64,000 nucleotides of DNA from Mesostigma viride (GCA_009746045.1 RPFO01000165.1:1472046-1536045), one strand, 5' to 3'. Counted from the stretch's first letter, positions 1 through 11,402 are shown. Notes: generated by a model from the sequence alone, not told the origin. Numbers and translations: made by a program.

Positions 1-2892
1 CGACCCGCTGGGCTTTAAACTGCACATGGTGACCCCCCGCCTGCTCCTCACCCCTCTCGGGCGTGGTGTGCGCGGCCTCCAGGGTGCGGTTATTGCCCGT
101 TGCCGACGCTTTCTGCAGGGGGACTGGGAGGGGCTGTTTGGCGTGCCGCCCCCGCGCACGGCCCGGCTGTCGGGGGAGGTCAACTTCGAGCGGGTGGCCG
201 CCGACGTCATCCGCCTCGTCCGCGAGGGGCAGCTCAGCCGGGCCATGACCCGCTTGGAAATGGCCAAGCTCGCCCCCGCCAATGCGGCTACCCTGGCGGC
301 CTTGGAGGCTCTTCACCCTGCGGAGCCCGGATTCCAGCTGCCCGTGCCGGACCCCCTGCCGGCCCCCCTCCGGCTGGACCGCGACTGCTTCCTGGAGGTG
401 ATGCGTGCGGTCCCGCGGGCTTCCTCTACCGGGCCGTCGGGCTGGCGCTACGAGCACTTGGAGGTCCTGGTGGGGCATGGGGGCGAGGACATTCTCTTTG
501 ACACCCTCATTGACCTGGCGGCTGGTCGCGTTCCTCCCGCTGCGCGCGAGTGGTTAGCGGGCGCTCGCCTCCTCGCTCTGCTCAAGGGTGTCTTGCCCCC
601 CCCGAGGGCAAGGTGCGCCCGATCGCCTGCGGTGAGGTGCTCCGCAAGCTCGTGGGCAAAGTGATCTGCCGCCAAAAGGCGCCCGAGCTCCGTGCCTTTT
701 TCTGCCCGCCCCTCGCAGCGGGTGAGACCTCGGTGGCGGCCCAGCTGGGGGTGACGACTCCAGGCGGGGCGGATATCCTCATCCATTCGGTGCAGGCCTA
801 CCTCGAGGCCCACCCCACCCACGCTGTCGTCAAGGTCGACTGCCACAACGCGTTCAACAGTCTGTCCCGCGCCAGCATGTTTGCGGCCGTCATGGAGTCC
901 TTCGAGGACTTGTACGCTTGGACAGCCGTGTGCTACGGCCAGCCCGGCCAACTGGTTCACATCATGGAGGACGGCACTCGCGGCGGCCTGCTGTCGCGGT
1001 CGGGCACCCAGCAAGGGGACCCCCTGGGACCCCTGTACTTTGCCGCCCCCCTCCAGGGTTGCCTCCAAGCGGTCCATGCTGCCCACCCGGCGGTCGCTAT
1101 TCAGGCCTACTTGGATGATATCTACCTTCTGGGCCCTGTGCCGGACACCACCGCGGCTCTGCTGGCACTGCAGACCGCGGTGGCCGACATCAACCTCCAG
1201 TTGACCCTTGCCAAGTGCGCGGTGTACTCGCCCCAAGGTGATTGCTCCGGCTTTCCGCCCCAGCTCTTGGGCCGGGACGAGCGCCTCCATGGGTTGGATG
1301 TCCTCGGCGTTCCGGTTGGCGACCCCGCGTTTGTCATCGATGCTCTGCGGGCCGCCCTCGAGGCACGCACTGAGGTACTGCCCTTGATTGCGCGCCTTCA
1401 TGATTCGCAGACCAAGGGTCTGCTTCTGTGGTTTTGCGCTCACCCTCGCGTCGTTCACTGGCTCCGGGGCGCTCTTCCGTCTCAGGTCCGGCTGGCCGCC
1501 GAGGGCCACGACGAACGCATCCAGTCGGCCTTGGCGCAGCTGGTCCCGGGCCCCGACCTCCCGCCACATGCTATTCGCATTGCCTCCCTGCCTGCACGGA
1601 TGGGTGGCTGCGGTCTGACTCGTGCCGCCCGGCTGGCCCCAGCAGCATTTTTGGGCTCCGTCGCTCAGTCGTGGGCGGAAAGCTGCCGGCTCCTGCCCCT
1701 TTTGGCAACGGCAGCGCCTGACCTCCTGGACCCCAGCAGCCCTTTGCCCTTCGTCACCGCCATCCAGGAGGCCTATGCTGAGATCCAGCAGGCCTGTTCT
1801 CCCGTCCGTGCCGCTCAGGCGGTACAGCGCCACCTCCCTCGCGGCACTCCCTCGGTCGCCTCCGTTCAATCTCCCGCCGCATTCCCTGCTCGCGTCATCG
1901 ATAAACACCAGAAAACCTACGCGGGTATTCTGCACACGGCTGATTGGATTGCTCTTTTCGCGGACCTCAACGCCCAGGGACGTGCGTGGCTGTTCTCGCT
2001 TTCCTTGCGGAGTGTGGGCTCGGCGTACCTTCGTGCTCTTCCCATGGCCCCCCCATTCGCCTTGGCTCCCAGCCACTACTCGGTGGCGCTCCGGCACCAG
2101 CTATTTGCCCCGCAGCCTCTTGTTCCGGCCGGGCGGCCTTGTGGTAGCTGTGGGCAGCCGCTGGATCCCACGGGGACTCACTACCTTGCCTGCATGGGGG
2201 GCCAACAGAATCAGAATTGGTATTTGTATTTGCACACTGTCCTCCTGACGGTGGTGCTCGCCATGATTCGGTCGGTTTTCCCCCACGCGAACATCCGGTC
2301 CGAGGATGCGGATGGCGCTGCCTTCTATTCCCCCAACCACCGGCCTGACATCGTGGTGCTGGACTTTGAGGGGGGTGGCCGGCATCTGCTTATTGACGTT
2401 TCGGTGGCGCGGCCCTTGGCTCTTAGCCACGTGGCTGGGGCCTCCCTCACGGCAGGTTACACGGCGGACCGGGCGGAGCGGGCCAAGCTCCTGGCCTACG
2501 GCGACGTCGGGCACCATCGTGTGGTGCCCTTTGTCCTGGAGGAGTTTGGGGCCATGGGGCCCCTGACCTCCGCCTTCTTCAAGGAGTGTTGCCGGCTCCG
2601 GGAGGATCGGCTGGACCTGGAGGGCCAGCGGGCCCCATGGTCGGCGCGGACCTGGACGTCATATTGGCGTCAGCGCTTGTCGGTGGCGCTGACTCGGGCC
2701 ATGGCTGACATCATGCTCCGCCGTACGCGGGCTGATTTTGCGGTGCAGCAGGGCTATTAGGTTCCTCCCGTTAGGCGTTTCCATTGGTCTTATCGTAGTA
2801 TAGAGCTTTGACATGGCTCTGTATATAGGTTTATAGCTGGGCGTTTGCTTTGGTTTGAGTGATTTCACTCTGCTGTAAGTAATTATATTTTT
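1..2892 (+). mobile_element. RLE-type non-LTR retrotransposon, copy A (5' end outside window)
   Basis: This is the longest copy of a LINE family seen seven times here (also near 39711, 39819, 39872, 41905, 43461 and 59489). It holds one RT plus endonuclease reading frame and a 3' UTR of about 130 bp from 2761, ending in an AT-rich run (ATATTTTTAAAATATAT). There is no poly(A) tail. The shared 3' UTR defines the family. The element enters from the left edge, so its 5' end and any upstream ORF are not visible. Confidence 0.88.
26..2760 (+). pseudogene. LINE reverse transcriptase / restriction-like endonuclease polyprotein, one frameshift
   Basis: This reverse transcriptase would copy the element RNA at a nicked chromosomal target (target-primed reverse transcription). 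The frame from 26 breaks at a run of eight C at 596-603 and resumes in the frame ending at 2760, where the RT finger motif PEGKVRPIACGE starts. RT motifs follow: VDCHNAFNSLSR near 829, GTQQGDPLGPLYF near 1003 and the catalytic box AYLDDIYLLG near 1108. The C-terminus has a zinc knuckle, C-x2-C-x9-H-x3-C near 2140-2195, then an RLE core around RPDIVVLDF and LLIDVSVARP near 2341-2412. Knuckle plus RLE is the hallmark of the R2/NeSL/CRE group; no APE endonuclease is visible. The C8 slip could be a true mutation or a sequencing error. The overlapping minus-strand frame at 448-2097 is a shadow. Confidence 0.87.
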
Positions 2893-4086
2893 AAAATATA
2901 TTTCACTAATGATGGAAGGCTTTATGATGAACATATGTGTCATGGCATCCTCATGTTGAATATTCGTCACCTGGATTTGGGCAAGCCGAGCTGCAGCGTA
3001 ACACCTGTAACTAGGACCTAGATGATAGCATATACCATCCATTCCATCCCATGTTCCCCTCCCACTGAGGACTTATGCTCACGTGACGCAGTCACGTGTC
3101 TATTAATTAATTAATTAATTCCCCACAGGCTCTCCCTGTATTTCCTTGGGGAACATCTTTGGGTTAGCTCCCGTGCATCAAATGTGCATCAAGAACACAT
3201 TTTTTAGGGAGACTTTGGCTGTTCGTGGGATGGGAAGCACTACTGTGCCCATGTTTTCCACTGCTTGATCTTGACTGCATACCCCACGCACCTGTCACCC
3301 ACCTGACTTTTGCTAGTAGTTGCTGGATTTTTTCTTATAGCAGGTGCTGCGTGCTGGTGATTGACATTACGGTCGCCATTGCTTGCCAGTAATTCAAAGT
3401 TGCTTGAAATGGTCAGCATCACGGCCAAGTCTACGTTCAGATCCTGCTTGGAATTTGTGGCGGGTGTTTTCTGTATTGGATGAACGCCAGTTTTTGTTAC
3501 AGTGTGATTGTGTATAGGAACAAGTTTGAAGCAACAGCACACGTAGCATATTCATACTCATATACATGCGCTTAATGTGAACGATGTAGCCTAGGGCGAA
3601 GAGCGTTGGTTTACACGACGACGTATTCAAAGTATAACTTCTGTAAACAAGTATCCATCTGCGTGTGTTAATTCATTTTGGCAGCCATGCATGTGCACAA
3701 AAGTACCAATTAATTATTCCTACACTAGGGGTCGATGTATTTAGCATTCACTTTGGCATTTACTGCGGCAATGCCATTACTCCGTGGCTCCCCAATGGGA
3801 CATGTACTGTGTCTTGTTGTGTTGACAGCGTGTAATAAGTGTTGCAACGAACTAGGCAAGGGCTAATGGACTAAACTGTGAGGGGCAGCACATTGATTTT
3901 CCGCCACATTGAAGCCAAGAATCAGTTAGCACTCGCAGTTAGGTATCGCCATGATGCAGAGAAATTGTTGTGGCCTGACCTGCACTTGAGGCAGTGAGAC
4001 AAGGTTGGATGCCCTCCCAATCAGTGTATAGGGGTTGAAGGTTGTTTTATTGCCACCCATGTGACGCAATATACGTGTGCTTGATG
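2893..4086. other. Non-coding spacer with a LINE-tail relic
   Basis: No convincing gene. At about 2985-3120 lies a LINE 3' end that recurs near 6330, 13899 and, reversed, 31388. It contains the perfect hairpin CACGTGAC-GCA-GTCACGTG followed by a (TTAA)n tail. The rest is AT-rich and shows no long open frame. Confidence 0.6.
2985..3120 (+). repeat. LINE 3'-terminal fragment with hairpin and (TTAA)n tail
   Basis: The 3' terminus of a non-LTR element, with stem CACGTGAC/GTCACGTG around a GCA loop followed by TTAATTAATTAATT. Related copies lie near 6330-6500, 13899-13990 and (reverse strand) 31388-31515. No coding part is attached, which fits strong 5' truncation. Confidence 0.6.
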
Positions 4087-5483
4087 AGTGGATGGATGGA
4101 TGGATGGATGGATGGATGGATGGATGGATGGATGGATGGATGGATGGATGGATGGATGGATGGATGGATGGATGGATGGATGGATGGATGGATGGATGGA
4201 TGGATGGATGGATGGATGGATGGATGGATGGATGGATGGATGGATGGATGGATGGATGGATGGATGGATGGATGGATGGATGGATGGATGGATGGATGGA
4301 TGGATGGATGCATGGATGCATGGATGCATGGATGCATGGATGCATGGATGCATGGATGCATGGATGCATGGATGCATGGATGCATGGATGCATGGATGCA
4401 TGGATGCATGGATGCATGGATGCATGGATGCATGGATGCATGGATGCATGGATGCATGGATGCATGCATGGATGCATGGATGCATGCATGGATGCATGGA
4501 TGCATGGATGCATGGATGCATGGATGCATGGATGCATGGATGCATGGATGCATGGATGCATGGATGCATGGATGCATGGATGCATGGATCGATGGATGCA
4601 TGGATGCAATTGGATGCATGGATGCATGGATGCATGGATGCATGGATGCATGGATGCATGGATGCATGGATGCATGGATGCATGGATGCATGGATGCATG
4701 GATGCATGGATGCATGCATGGATGCATGGATGCATGGATGCATGGATGCATGGATGCATGGATGCATGGATGCATGGATGCATGGATGCATGGATGCATG
4801 GATGCATGGATGCATGGATGCATGGATGCATGGATGCATGGATGCATGGATGCATGGATGCATGGATGCATGGATGCATGGATGCATGGATGCATGGATG
4901 CATGGATGCATGGATGCATGGATGCATGGATGGATGGATGCATGGATGCATGGATGCATGGATGCATGGATGCATGGATGCATGGATGCATGGATGCATG
5001 GATGCATGGATGCATGGATGCATGGATGCATGGATGCATGGATGCATGGATGCATGGATGCATGGATGCATGGATGCATGGATGCATGGATGCATGGATG
5101 CATGGATGCATGGATGCATGGATGCATGGATGCATGGATGCATGGATGCATGGATGCATGGATGCATGGATGCATGGATGCATGGATGCATGGATGCATG
5201 GATGGATGGATGGATGGATGGATGGATGGATGGATGGATGGATGGATGGATGGATGGATGGATGGATGGATGGATGGATGGATGGATGGATGGATGGATG
5301 GATGGATGGATGGATGGATGGATGGATGGATGGATGGATGGATGGATGGATGGATGGATGGATGGATGGATGGATGGATGGATGGATGGATGGATGGATG
5401 GATGGATGGATGGATGCATGGATGCATGGATGCATGGATGCATGGATGCATGGATGCATGGATGCATGGATGCATGGATGCAT
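4087..5483. repeat. 1.4-kb composite satellite of GGAT and GGATGCAT
   Basis: Four blocks: (GGAT)n to about 4310, (GGATGCAT)n to about 5200, (GGAT)n again to about 5413, then a short (GGATGCAT)n block to 5483. Small slips break the phase, such as GCATGCATGG near 4464, 4484 and 4714, and GCAATTGG near 4606. Neither repeat block contains a stop codon, so frames of 467-513 codons run through on both strands (Met-Asp-Gly-Trp or His-Pro-Ser-Ile repeats). These are artefacts. Confidence 0.97.
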
Positions 5484-6329
5484 GTTCTTAGGCTTGCTCA
5501 ACACGATAAATCATGTAGTCTGTTTCTCTGATGAAGACATTGGTTGGCAGTCGTATCAATAGTGTTGCCTGCAATTTTCCCAGACCGGATACGCCTGTAT
5601 GGTTGGCGATTACTGTTACTAGCATTTCTTCTTAGAGCCCGGGAGTCATGTTGAGATCAAGGTGACTAATGTGACATTGCTTTCTCTTTGCTAATGTTAC
5701 TAGGGTTGTGGTGCCGGGATGCTGCATGTTGCTAACTGAGAAAAGCAGGATTCGTCCTTCAGAAAGAGACTAATATGACAGCAGGTATTATCTAGCACAT
5801 CATCGTTCCCTTAGTGAACTCGTTGCATGTATACATCCTGCTTCCACGCTTGCTTCCTTGCTTTTGGTTGCTGGCTGGCCGCAGTGATGCGCCATACGCC
5901 GTATTTAGCGTATTATGCGCGATACGCAAGCGGCGCGTACGAAAATGGGGTACTTTTATACGCAACGCTTATTTTTGCGCATTTTTGCGTATTTTCGCGT
6001 ATTTTTTGGCATATTTTAGGCTTACGAGGTGGGTGCATTTGCTTGCCTAGACTGCGGCGCGCCGACCTGTAGTAGGATCAAATAATTGCGTGATGAGCTA
6101 GCTAGTGTATAATGCAAGAAAGCGTTCGAATCGTGACTTGTGAAGGCGGGAATGTGAAGGCGGGAAGGCTGAAGACTAAAGACAACAGGTGAACATCCCC
6201 AACGGAGCTATGATTTTAATTAATTAATTAATTAATACCTTGTGTTGGCCGGCCACCTGCAAAATTACTGACCAGGTAGATGTTGAAGAACCTCACAATC
6301 ATCCAGTTGTCGCATGGATCCTAGCTAGC
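5484..6329. other. Spacer; GCGTA-rich patch
   Basis: No gene recognised. From 5890 to 6020 the motifs GCGTA, TACGC and TTTTTGCG recur many times. A (TTAA)n run lies near 6215-6235. Confidence 0.5.
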
Positions 6330-6500
6330 CCACGAGGAGAATTTTCAAGGTGCCCAGTTGCTTTATAGCAGTATGCATATAAGACACATGATACTGCACC
6401 ACTGCGGCTAGCTTATGACTGTCCCCATCCCCCCTTCCCCATTCCATCAGGAAATATGCTCACGTGACGCTGTCTACGTGTTTATTAATTTATTCATTCA
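6330..6500 (+). repeat. LINE 3'-terminal fragment
   Basis: Diverged copy of the tail at 2985-3120. It has GCTCACGTGACGCTG and CTACGTGT followed by TTTATTAATTTATTCATTCATG. No coding sequence is attached. Confidence 0.5.
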
Positions 6501-6919
6501 TGACTGTGTAACATGGCCAACGTGAAGGCAGGCCTTTATGATAATGGGCCCTTCAACTCGAGAGCTCCATCCATTGCAGCCCTTGGGCATTTGCAGCTGC
6601 CAGCTGATAATGCTCCAATATGAGGGTAGTCCTGGAATCTTCATGCCGAAAGCTCGGTCACCACCTCCTGCATTAAGAGCAAATAGACAAGCACTGAGTT
6701 TAGAACCCTGGACTCAACCACACACAAACAATGATTCGTGACAAGCTATGGATGAAAAATTTCAGGAATCTCTTTTTCTAATTGCGTACATATGGGCATT
6801 ACATGCACATGCACAACCACAATACAATAACGGGGGAGAAAAAGGGAAAAGGAAGCCCAGCAGAGAGAGGCGCAGTGAGAGGGAGTTCGTTAGGTTGGCA
6901 GTCGGGCAGTCGGGCAGTC

Positions 6920-7266
6920 GGGGCGGAGGGCACGGCAGCCGGGGTGCAGGGCACGGCAGCGGGGGTGCAGGGCACGGCAGCCGGGGCGGAGGGCACCGCA
7001 GCCGGGGCGGAGGGCACGGCAGCCGGGGCGGAGGGCACCGCAGCCGGGGCGGCTCAGGGCACGGCAGCCGGGGCGCAGGGCACCGCAGCCGGGGCGCATG
7101 GCACGGCAGCCGGGGCGGAGGGCACCGCAGCCGGGGCGGAGGGCACGGCAGCCGGGGCGGAGGGCACGGCAGCCGGGGCGCAGGGCACGGCAGCCGGGGC
7201 GGAGGGCACGGCAGCCGGGGCGGAGGGCACGGCAGCCGGGGCGCAGGGCACGGCAGCCGGGGCGGC
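6920..7266. repeat. 21-bp minisatellite, about 16 units
   Basis: The unit is close to CAGCCGGGGCGGAGGGCACGG, with variants at two or three positions (GGAG/GCAG, ACGG/ACCG). One unit near 7050 carries a small insertion. Because 21 is a multiple of three, several frames on both strands stay open (for example Ala-Pro-Ala-Ala-Val-Pro repeats on the minus strand), so open frames here prove nothing by themselves. Confidence 0.95.
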
Positions 7267-7436
7267 ATCCAGTGGGGCGTCCGAAGGCGGGGCGCAAGCT
7301 TTTGATGTCTTTTGTGCATTGCTCTCGTTTCCTCTACAACGAGGCTTGCAGTTTGCCCTTGCGCCCTCGCCGCTCAAATAGTCAGCGGTTCTGTTGGTTG
7401 GTAAGCTAGATCGCAAAAGGACCCTTTGCTTTGGAC

Positions 7437-7627
7437 CTTTATCGCAAAACACCAACACCCAGTTGAGGTCGTGAAAATTTAGGGGCCCATTCTTGAGCTC
7501 TTGCTTGTTGGCTTTGTCGAGCGCCTGATTAGCGAGCTTGGGGGTCTCATATATTTGACCGCAGTCAACATTGGGGTAAGGCTTCAGGGCGTCAATAAAT
7601 TGGTTAATCTCCGTAGTGCTCAAGGTG
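7437..7627 (-). CDS. Candidate internal exon of an unidentified minus-strand gene
   Basis: The minus-strand peptide from about 7627 (TLSTTEINQFIDALKPYPN onward, through KLANQALDKANKQEL and LNFHDLNWVLVFCDKG) looks like ordinary protein. It is rich in charged and polar residues and unlike the flanking repeats. A possible acceptor (GAGCAG) lies at 7628-7629 and a possible donor (AAAG/GTCC) at 7435-7436. If the donor is not used, the same frame runs without a stop through the 21-bp minisatellite to about 7054, giving a long Pro-Ala-Val repeat tail. No family is recognised. The ends are uncertain and no start codon has been assigned. The candidate exon at 8287-8494 may belong to the same gene. Confidence 0.4.
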
Positions 7628-7719
7628 CTGCTCGATATTGAAACGCCACAAACACGGAATACAACAAAGTACAAAGCATTCATGTAAGACAATGCGGGAC
7701 AAATGGGTAACAAATGGGG

Positions 7720-8230
7720 AGAGTTATATTAATGAAAAGAGACAACGAACTTGGAAGCATGGCACGCCGAGCCCCCGAGTAAAGGTTAAACATTTAGCCA
7801 CCACGCATTGGGCTTGCCATGAACACCCCATGGAGCGCTATGCTAAGGTTTTCTTGCGACCCCATGTTGTGTGTGGCTTGTCAGTAATGTGCTAGTAGGA
7901 AAGGACAAGCCACGAGGTTAAGATAAGATTACGCCCGACATAGGGCTGCCAAACGGGCTCATCTACCATAAACGCTGCAATAAGCCTTCTGTAGAATAAA
8001 TATCTATTTCCAAGATTCAATGCTATCTAACTTGCAAAACCATACCCTAAACCAAAACTAGCAGGCCATAAAGACCAATCACAGGCCAATCAACAAAACC
8101 CAAAGAACATTCAGCCAAAAGAGTTACATTATGCACTACTACAATATTTGATATGGCCTTGGTGAACACCATGAAAGCTAAGGCAACTAAGAGACTGTGC
8201 TTGATAAACGACGCAAATCAGAAAAAGGTT
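7720..8230. other. Spacer or intronic sequence
   Basis: AT-rich sequence without a convincing frame. It lies between the two minus-strand candidate exons and may be intron. Confidence 0.4.
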
Positions 8231-8286
8231 GTTAAATGTATTGATGACATGTAGAGTAAAAACAACACGCGCATACCCAGGCGTAC

Positions 8287-8494
8287 CTTTTCTTGGAGCG
8301 TACAGCATCCGGGCACCCCGTGCAGTATAAATGCGAGCCAACGACTTGAAGTGGTTCACGGCCGGCCACAAGTGGATTGTCCGGATGGGTGCCCGTGTTG
8401 TCACAGCAGCGCCTCCCAGAAATACCTCTGCGAGCACACTTGTAGGAGGCCTTCCTTTTCCTGGTTGCCTTGTTTGTGCCTTCACAACTGGGCA
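8287..8494 (-). CDS. Candidate Cys-rich internal exon, minus strand
   Basis: The minus-strand frame bounded by a CAG acceptor (8495-8497) and an AAAAG/GTACGC donor (8285-8286) encodes a basic, Cys-rich peptide: ATRKRKASYKCARRG, then GRRCCDNTGTHPD, then SHLYCTGCPDAVRSKK. Spaced Cys and His residues suggest a small zinc-binding module, possibly DNA-binding as in many transposases. That function is a guess. There is no ATG at its 5' end, which fits an internal exon. Confidence 0.4.
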
Positions 8495-8857
8495 CTGGTG
8501 TTGGATTTTGTCTTGAACTTCCCTGTTTTGGGTCAGCAACATAAGAAATTAAACACGATGTTCAGAAACTAATTACAAGTTACAACATAGTCATGGATTA
8601 GGTGGGTGCAATTAGGGGACGCCATAAACATAAGTTGCCATTATGAAGTTGACTAACTGCCTTATATGCAAATAACTCCATTATCATGGAAAGATGCTTA
8701 AAACAAGAACATTCCAGACCATGTCGCTACCAAGCATGAGCGAGTTCGAACGGGAAAATGAGATAACGACATGGAAGGGCAACGTACGTTGGAAAACGGC
8801 TGTCCGCCGTGCTGACCAATCGGTGCCGGCGCTGCCGCAGGTGGAGGTGCTCCAACA

Positions 8858-8955
8858 TGGGAAGGTGGCGGAGAAAGTGGCGGAGAAGGTGGCGGTGGCG
8901 GTGGCGGTGGCGGTGGCGGTGGCGGTGGCGGTGGCGGTGGCGGTGGGGGTGGCGG
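8858..8955. repeat. (GGTGGC)n microsatellite
   Basis: GTGGCG hexamers, preceded by two GTGGCGGAGAA units. Next to it, 8980-9090 is another patch dense in TACG/GCGTA motifs, like 5890-6020. Reading frames here are shadows (Val-Ala or poly-Pro). Confidence 0.9.
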
Positions 8956-9461
8956 GGAAGCAGAGAAAGATAATACGGGAGAGTACGTAATACGCAAGAG
9001 TACGCGTATCCGTAGGCATACGTTTAACATCCGTACGGCAAAGCTGCGTATGATGTATAGTCTGCGTACGAAACGTATCATATGCCACACTATTTCCCTT
9101 TGCGGGGAAGGTGGCGGGGGAGGGGGAGGGATGCTTTCCCCGCGCTGTGAGGAAGGATGCTTGCGTTGCCGCACCGCTTTACGCCGAGCGAGAAGGCGGC
9201 GAACAATACCGCGATGCCTGGGTCGCCGAACTGACTGCCGTTTTGGAGCGATGCATTGTGCCTTGTGCCAAATGCAGACATGGACATAAGGAGAGCACCT
9301 CGGCATATCCCTGCTCAGCAACGCGCAAAAGGAAAAAGGGCAGCGAAGAAAGAAGTTATGAACTACCTCGATCGCACCTCAAAATGGCCAAGCAAGTCTA
9401 GGCATAGCTGCATGGGGCTGCCAATATAACTCCAAAAATAAACCCTAACTTAAGAATTAAC

Positions 9462-10339
9462 TTAAGAATAGCTTCCGCTAGATCCCAATAGGCTAGGCCC
9501 ACCGCGTGCCGCACGTGGCGCCAAGAAGTATCTGAAACAACTCATCATTGTGTATTCCGCTGGAAACTGAAAGAGGAGCATTCAGTGCATTAGTCGTTTT
9601 AGGGTAGCATGGATTCCTTACCTCAGACCAACATGTAGTGCCAATAACGCCAAGGTGATCCACCATGTGGATGCATGAAGATCTGCACCACATTGCCGCG
9701 TGACAAGGTATGAACATACCAACAAAGTTGCAGAGCAAGCCGTTCTCAGGAGGGCTATTACCCAACCATAAAGCCCCATGGCATAACGCTTCCATCTCGT
9801 GCAAAAGGACAACTATGACCTAGAAATTCAGAAAATATATTCTTAGTCTTTCCCTCTACTCCTTGCTTACCTGGGTTGATAGGCGCGACAACTGAAAACT
9901 TCGCAGGCACCCGCGCGCGCTCTTGCACCGCCACATGCCCTACATGGATAACCACCAACCAAACATTAAAAAAGGGTATAACTAGAAGGATTAAGGAAAG
10001 AGGAAATGCATTTAATTCATATAGTTAATATCGCCATGAAATTGTATGTTGAAGTAATAATGGGCCGAAATATGCACATCGGGAACACGTCCCATTAATG
10101 CACATGCGAAGCTAATGTCAGGACAACGCATCATTAACAAGGGGGGGGTCCGCATGCGCAAGACGAAGCAAGTACAGTTAATATGATGTGCCATTTGGAC
10201 AGAAACTGGAATAAGGGCTTAACGCCTTACCTAAGGCACAGACCCACACGATGCCGCTGACCGCTAGAAAAATTGCGAGGATGGCCACCAGCACACCCTG
10301 TCTGGTGCTGGTCAAGCAGCAAAGGCAGGGCCGGGCCAT
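9462..10339 (-). CDS. Five-exon gene for a 133-residue membrane protein, function unknown
   Basis: Five minus-strand exons join in frame: 10339-10231, 9939-9871, 9819-9762, 9682-9622 and 9566-9462. All introns are GT..AG (donors GTAAGG, GTAAGC, GTAATA, GTAAGG). The phases are 1, 1, 2 and 0, and each junction restores a codon. The ATG at 10339-10337 follows an in-frame TGA five codons upstream; the stop is TAA at 9464-9462. Exon 1 encodes a Cys-rich start (MARPCLCCLTSTRQ) and one hydrophobic span, about residues 15-36 (GVLVAILAIFLAVSGIVWVC), as expected of a signal anchor or signal peptide. The remaining ~95 residues hold five Cys and several Gly/Pro and could lie outside the cytosol. I do not recognise the family. 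Four phase-consistent junctions are good evidence for a real gene, although an upstream exon cannot be excluded. Confidence 0.65.
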
Positions 10340-11207
10340 GAAAGCTGGAGGTCACGAGCACTTTGTTGCAGTGGATGTAAACGACCCCCCTGTTTGGAGC
10401 ACAAAAGGCGAGAAGCAAATTAAAAACGGAAAGCGCCAGTCATACACCGCGCAGCTCGCGAGAATTCCAGGAACCAATTTTTGTGTGATATTCGCATTTA
10501 GATGTCGTGCATATATAACCATTATTATCGCACACACCGGTAAACAGTACAAGGATTTGCGTCAACCCGGCTAAATGCCGAGGGTCGGTGCCACGGACGT
10601 GTATGCCGGCGAGCTCAAGTCTGGCGAGCAATCACTCAAACATGTCCACTGTCCCTAAGCCGAGCATCACCCTAACATGTCCACCATTGCTACGTTTTAT
10701 CTCCTTGTGGTGGACCGGTCACTGGTGACACTTAGCTTCCCTGTTCAATTTGCGCGCCAAAGGCGTGGTCGTGTCGTGGTCGGCGCAGCGCAGGCTCACA
10801 GTCAGTTTGGCGTTTGGGTGCTGAAAGTGCAAGTGCGGTGGTGTCCCGGAACCCCGCACTCACCCCCGCACTAGAGTTTGTGTCATCAGGGCCAAATTAT
10901 GCGCTTCCCCTGCGCCTGGCCTGCCTGTTGTTACGCCCGCGCACTCCCCAGCCTTGCGCACGCCATCCTTGCGCACGCTGCGCCGCGCCCAGCCTTGCGC
11001 ATTCCCAGCCTTGCGCATCCCAGCCTTGCGCATCGTCTGTTCGGGAGTGAAGTTGCGGCCTCGCCAAAGAATTGGTTTCCGAGTCGCCAAAGGATGGATT
11101 GCGGTCGCCAAAGGATGGATTGCGGTCGCCAGAAGTTAGTTTGTGGTGCTGGGCGGAGGGTTACAGCACAAAAACATTAGTTTCCTGCACCTTGGCGATG
11201 GAGTTTT
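10340..11207. other. Spacer with short tandem repeats
   Basis: No gene recognised. At 10945-11035 the motif CCAGCCTTGCGCA recurs about five times with variants. At 11080-11130 a 21-bp unit, GTCGCCAAAGGATGGATTGCG, repeats. Confidence 0.6.
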
Positions 11208-11402
11208 ATCAAGGAGACAACCAGCGCAGGCCAGAAATCGGGAGAATCCGGACCATGGTAGCTCGAGCCTGCCGTTATCTTGTCCGCGTGTTCAGGATGA
11301 TGAAGATGAATGGTGATGGAAATGTGTAGCCTTGTGCATTGAAATTATGGCTGGCTTACGTGTAGAGCGACTAGATGACCTAGACGGTGGGGCCGGAAAC
11401 AG
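11208..11402 (-). repeat. Penelope-like element 3' UTR fragment
   Basis: Nearly identical to the 3' end of the Penelope-like copies at 19425 and 23978: starts ATCAAGGAGACAACCAGCG and ends near GGGGCCGGAAACAGC. A small deletion sits near 11290. No coding part remains, so this is a short 5'-truncated insertion. Confidence 0.8.

Noticed and set aside
448-2097. 549-codon minus-strand frame (and its counterpart at 60287-61231)
   Set aside because: Antisense shadow of the high-GC RLE LINE. The plus-strand frame carries the RT, zinc knuckle and RLE motifs.
5525-5560. Hammerhead ribozyme suggested by CTGATGA
   Set aside because: No GAAA core or stems at the right spacing. Likewise CTGAACGACTCGAAA in the Penelope-like 3' UTR (minus strand, near 19510) does not match the core.
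3926-5562. Long open frames (467-513 codons) of Met-Asp-Gly-Trp or His-Pro-Ser-Ile repeats
   Set aside because: They are produced by the GGAT/GGATGCAT satellite, which has no stop codons on either strand.
6748-7381. Plus-strand frames of 185-199 codons through the minisatellite
   Set aside because: All come from the 21-bp repeat. Only the minus-strand frame has a protein-like part outside it.
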